Of a DNA stretch of 64,000 bases, positions 63,156 through 64,000 are shown piece by piece. This stretch comes from Tuberibacillus calidus DSM 17572 (lineage in GTDB: Bacteria > Bacillota > Bacilli > Bacillales > Sporolactobacillaceae), in NCBI RefSeq assembly GCF_000430685.1, contig NZ_AUMM01000016.1, forward strand, positions 1-64,000, in the 5' to 3' direction. A program made the position numbers and the translations under genes. Under the pieces are notes generated by a model. It searched no databases. It was given only the letters and a program-made list of their open reading frames with translations, and was not told the origin of the DNA. Positions within the stretch are counted from its first letter, which is position 1. Each line of letters begins with the position of its first letter.

Positions 63156-63202
63156 GGACACTGATCAAGGCAGGTAATCTGCCCTGATTGGTGTCCTTTT
63201 TC
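63156..63202. terminator. Bidirectional terminator
   Basis: GGACAC-TG-ATCA-A-GGCAG pairs with CTGCC-C-TGAT-TG-GTGTCC, followed by TTTTTC. It lies between convergent genes. Confidence 0.8.
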
Positions 63203-64000
63203 TTAGTGGCCTTCCCCTGGATACCACGGGTTTAAGTGAATCAGGACTTCTTCGACTTTTGGATCTTCTTTTTTGATCGCATCGCGGATTTTTCGAGTGA
63301 TGTCATGGCCTTCTTGTATCGTCATGTCTCCACGCACCCCTATGCGAATATCGATGAGAATATAATTGCCATGCTCTCTTGCTCGGAGCAAATCAATGCG
63401 TTTCACCTCGGGAAAGGATAAAATCAGGTCCTGATAAAATTTTTGCTTCTCCTCGGAGACACTGCTTTCCATTAACACATTGATGGCTTGGATGCCCATT
63501 TCGTAAGCGACCTTTAAGATTAAAAGGGAAACGATGATACCAGCGATCGGGTCACCGTAAACCGCATAGGATAAATCAAAGACATCGCCGACCTTTGCAA
63601 AACCGATGCCGATGACAGCGGCCAGTGATGCCCAAACATCAGCCAAATGATCATAGGCTGTAGCGATCAGGCTCTTGCTATCCAGTCTTTTACCGACACG
63701 AATGGTATAAAGATAAAGGCCGAGTTTCCATAACAGAGAGACTAATGCGGCAGAAAGGGCCCAAAGGCTGGCTTCACTCGCCGGATGAAATAAAGCAACC
63801 ATCGATTCATAGATCAAATAAATACCGGCAAAAGCGAGGATAAGGCTTACGATGCCCGTGGCAATATCTTCAGCTTTTCCGTGGCCATATGGATGTTCTT
63901 TATCGGCGGGTTGATTGGCAAGCTTCATGGAGCTTATAGTGGCGATGGAGGCGATAAAGTCACCCCCGTTATGGACACCGTCTGCAATGAGCGCCGTACT
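63203..64000 (-). CDS. Cation diffusion facilitator (partial, cut by window edge)
   Basis: The frame is open through base 64,000; the visible part is 265 residues. It contains ALIADGVHNGGDF, HPYGHGKAED, DHLADVWAS and the C-terminal cytosolic domain (DIRIGVRGDMTIQEGHDITRKI). It is of the FieF/MntE/YdfM type, with DxxxD-like metal sites rather than the HxxxD of the czcD at 60,896, so it more probably moves iron or manganese. The N-terminal helix is beyond the window. Confidence 0.9.
   Translation of the reverse strand, partial: STALIADGVHNGGDFIASIATISSMKLANQPADKEHPYGHGKAEDIATGIVSLILAFAGIYLIYESMVALFHPASEASLWALSAALVSLLWKLGLYLYTIRVGKRLDSKSLIATAYDHLADVWASLAAVIGIGFAKVGDVFDLSYAVYGDPIAGIIVSLLILKVAYEMGIQAINVLMESSVSEEKQKFYQDLILSFPEVKRIDLLRAREHGNYILIDIRIGVRGDMTIQEGHDITRKIRDAIKKEDPKVEEVLIHLNPWYPGEGH

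Overview
The window looks like chromosome from a spore-forming, low-to-moderate G+C Gram-positive bacterium of the Bacillales. The evidence is strong AGGAGG-type ribosome binding sites, frequent TTG/GTG starts, a CwlJ-type spore-cortex hydrolase, a qoxABCD quinol oxidase, a preQ1-I riboswitch in front of queT, and a czrA/czcD-type zinc module. There are no rRNA or tRNA genes and no CRISPR array, so the genus cannot be fixed from the sequence.

Bases 1 to about 31,000 are accessory DNA. They begin with the cut end of an IS110-type transposase and continue through a primase-like replication protein, a remarkable run of small hairpins, an XRE-like regulator, and a soluble globin-coupled chemoreceptor with a C-terminal CZB domain. 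The centrepiece is a Tn7-like module at 6.2-14.8 kb: an HTH/small-protein pair, a resolution-site-like inverted-repeat array, a tyrosine recombinase, then tnsA, tnsB, tnsC and tnsD. Aligned from memory to Tn7 TnsA, this TnsA has lost two of its three catalytic residues (Glu63 to Gln, Asp114 to Thr). Loss of 5'-strand cutting would turn cut-and-paste into replicative transposition, and the neighbouring recombinase would then be the natural resolvase. The recombinase gene and tnsA also share a duplicated leader, each ending in a terminator-like hairpin just ahead of the ribosome binding site.

From 15 to 31 kb the cargo-like genes include a PAS-GGDEF diguanylate cyclase, a small gene whose Shine-Dalgarno is sequestered in a multi-stem leader, an XRE-ImmA/IrrE pair, and a putative defence cluster. 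That cluster holds an unknown protein, a SIR2 protein, a DUF2321 zinc-ribbon protein and a second SIR2-like protein with a cysteine cluster. A small IS21-like non-coding element, a nucleotidyltransferase, a truncated DUF262 gene, DUF2200 and an ATPase follow. Some housekeeping-type genes (paiB, cupin, PAP2, C45 acyltransferase) mark the passage into the core.

Bases 32,000 to 64,000 read as core chromosome with moderate IS decay. They hold a thioesterase/ketoacyl synthase/acyl-CoA ligase operon, qoxABCD plus a fifth small membrane gene, queT under a preQ1 riboswitch, a polysaccharide deacetylase, a ThrE-type split exporter, a NERD protein, an ABC exporter, three MFS exporters with a MarR regulator, a POT peptide transporter, an RlmM-like methyltransferase and two cation diffusion facilitators. 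A dispersed repeat of about 65 bp with an internal hairpin occurs seven times, only in this half, which supports placing the island boundary near 28-32 kb. Two genes (the ArsR/CzrA-like regulator and a small secreted protein) carry frameshifts, and ISL3 transposase debris lies at 52.3-55.2 kb.
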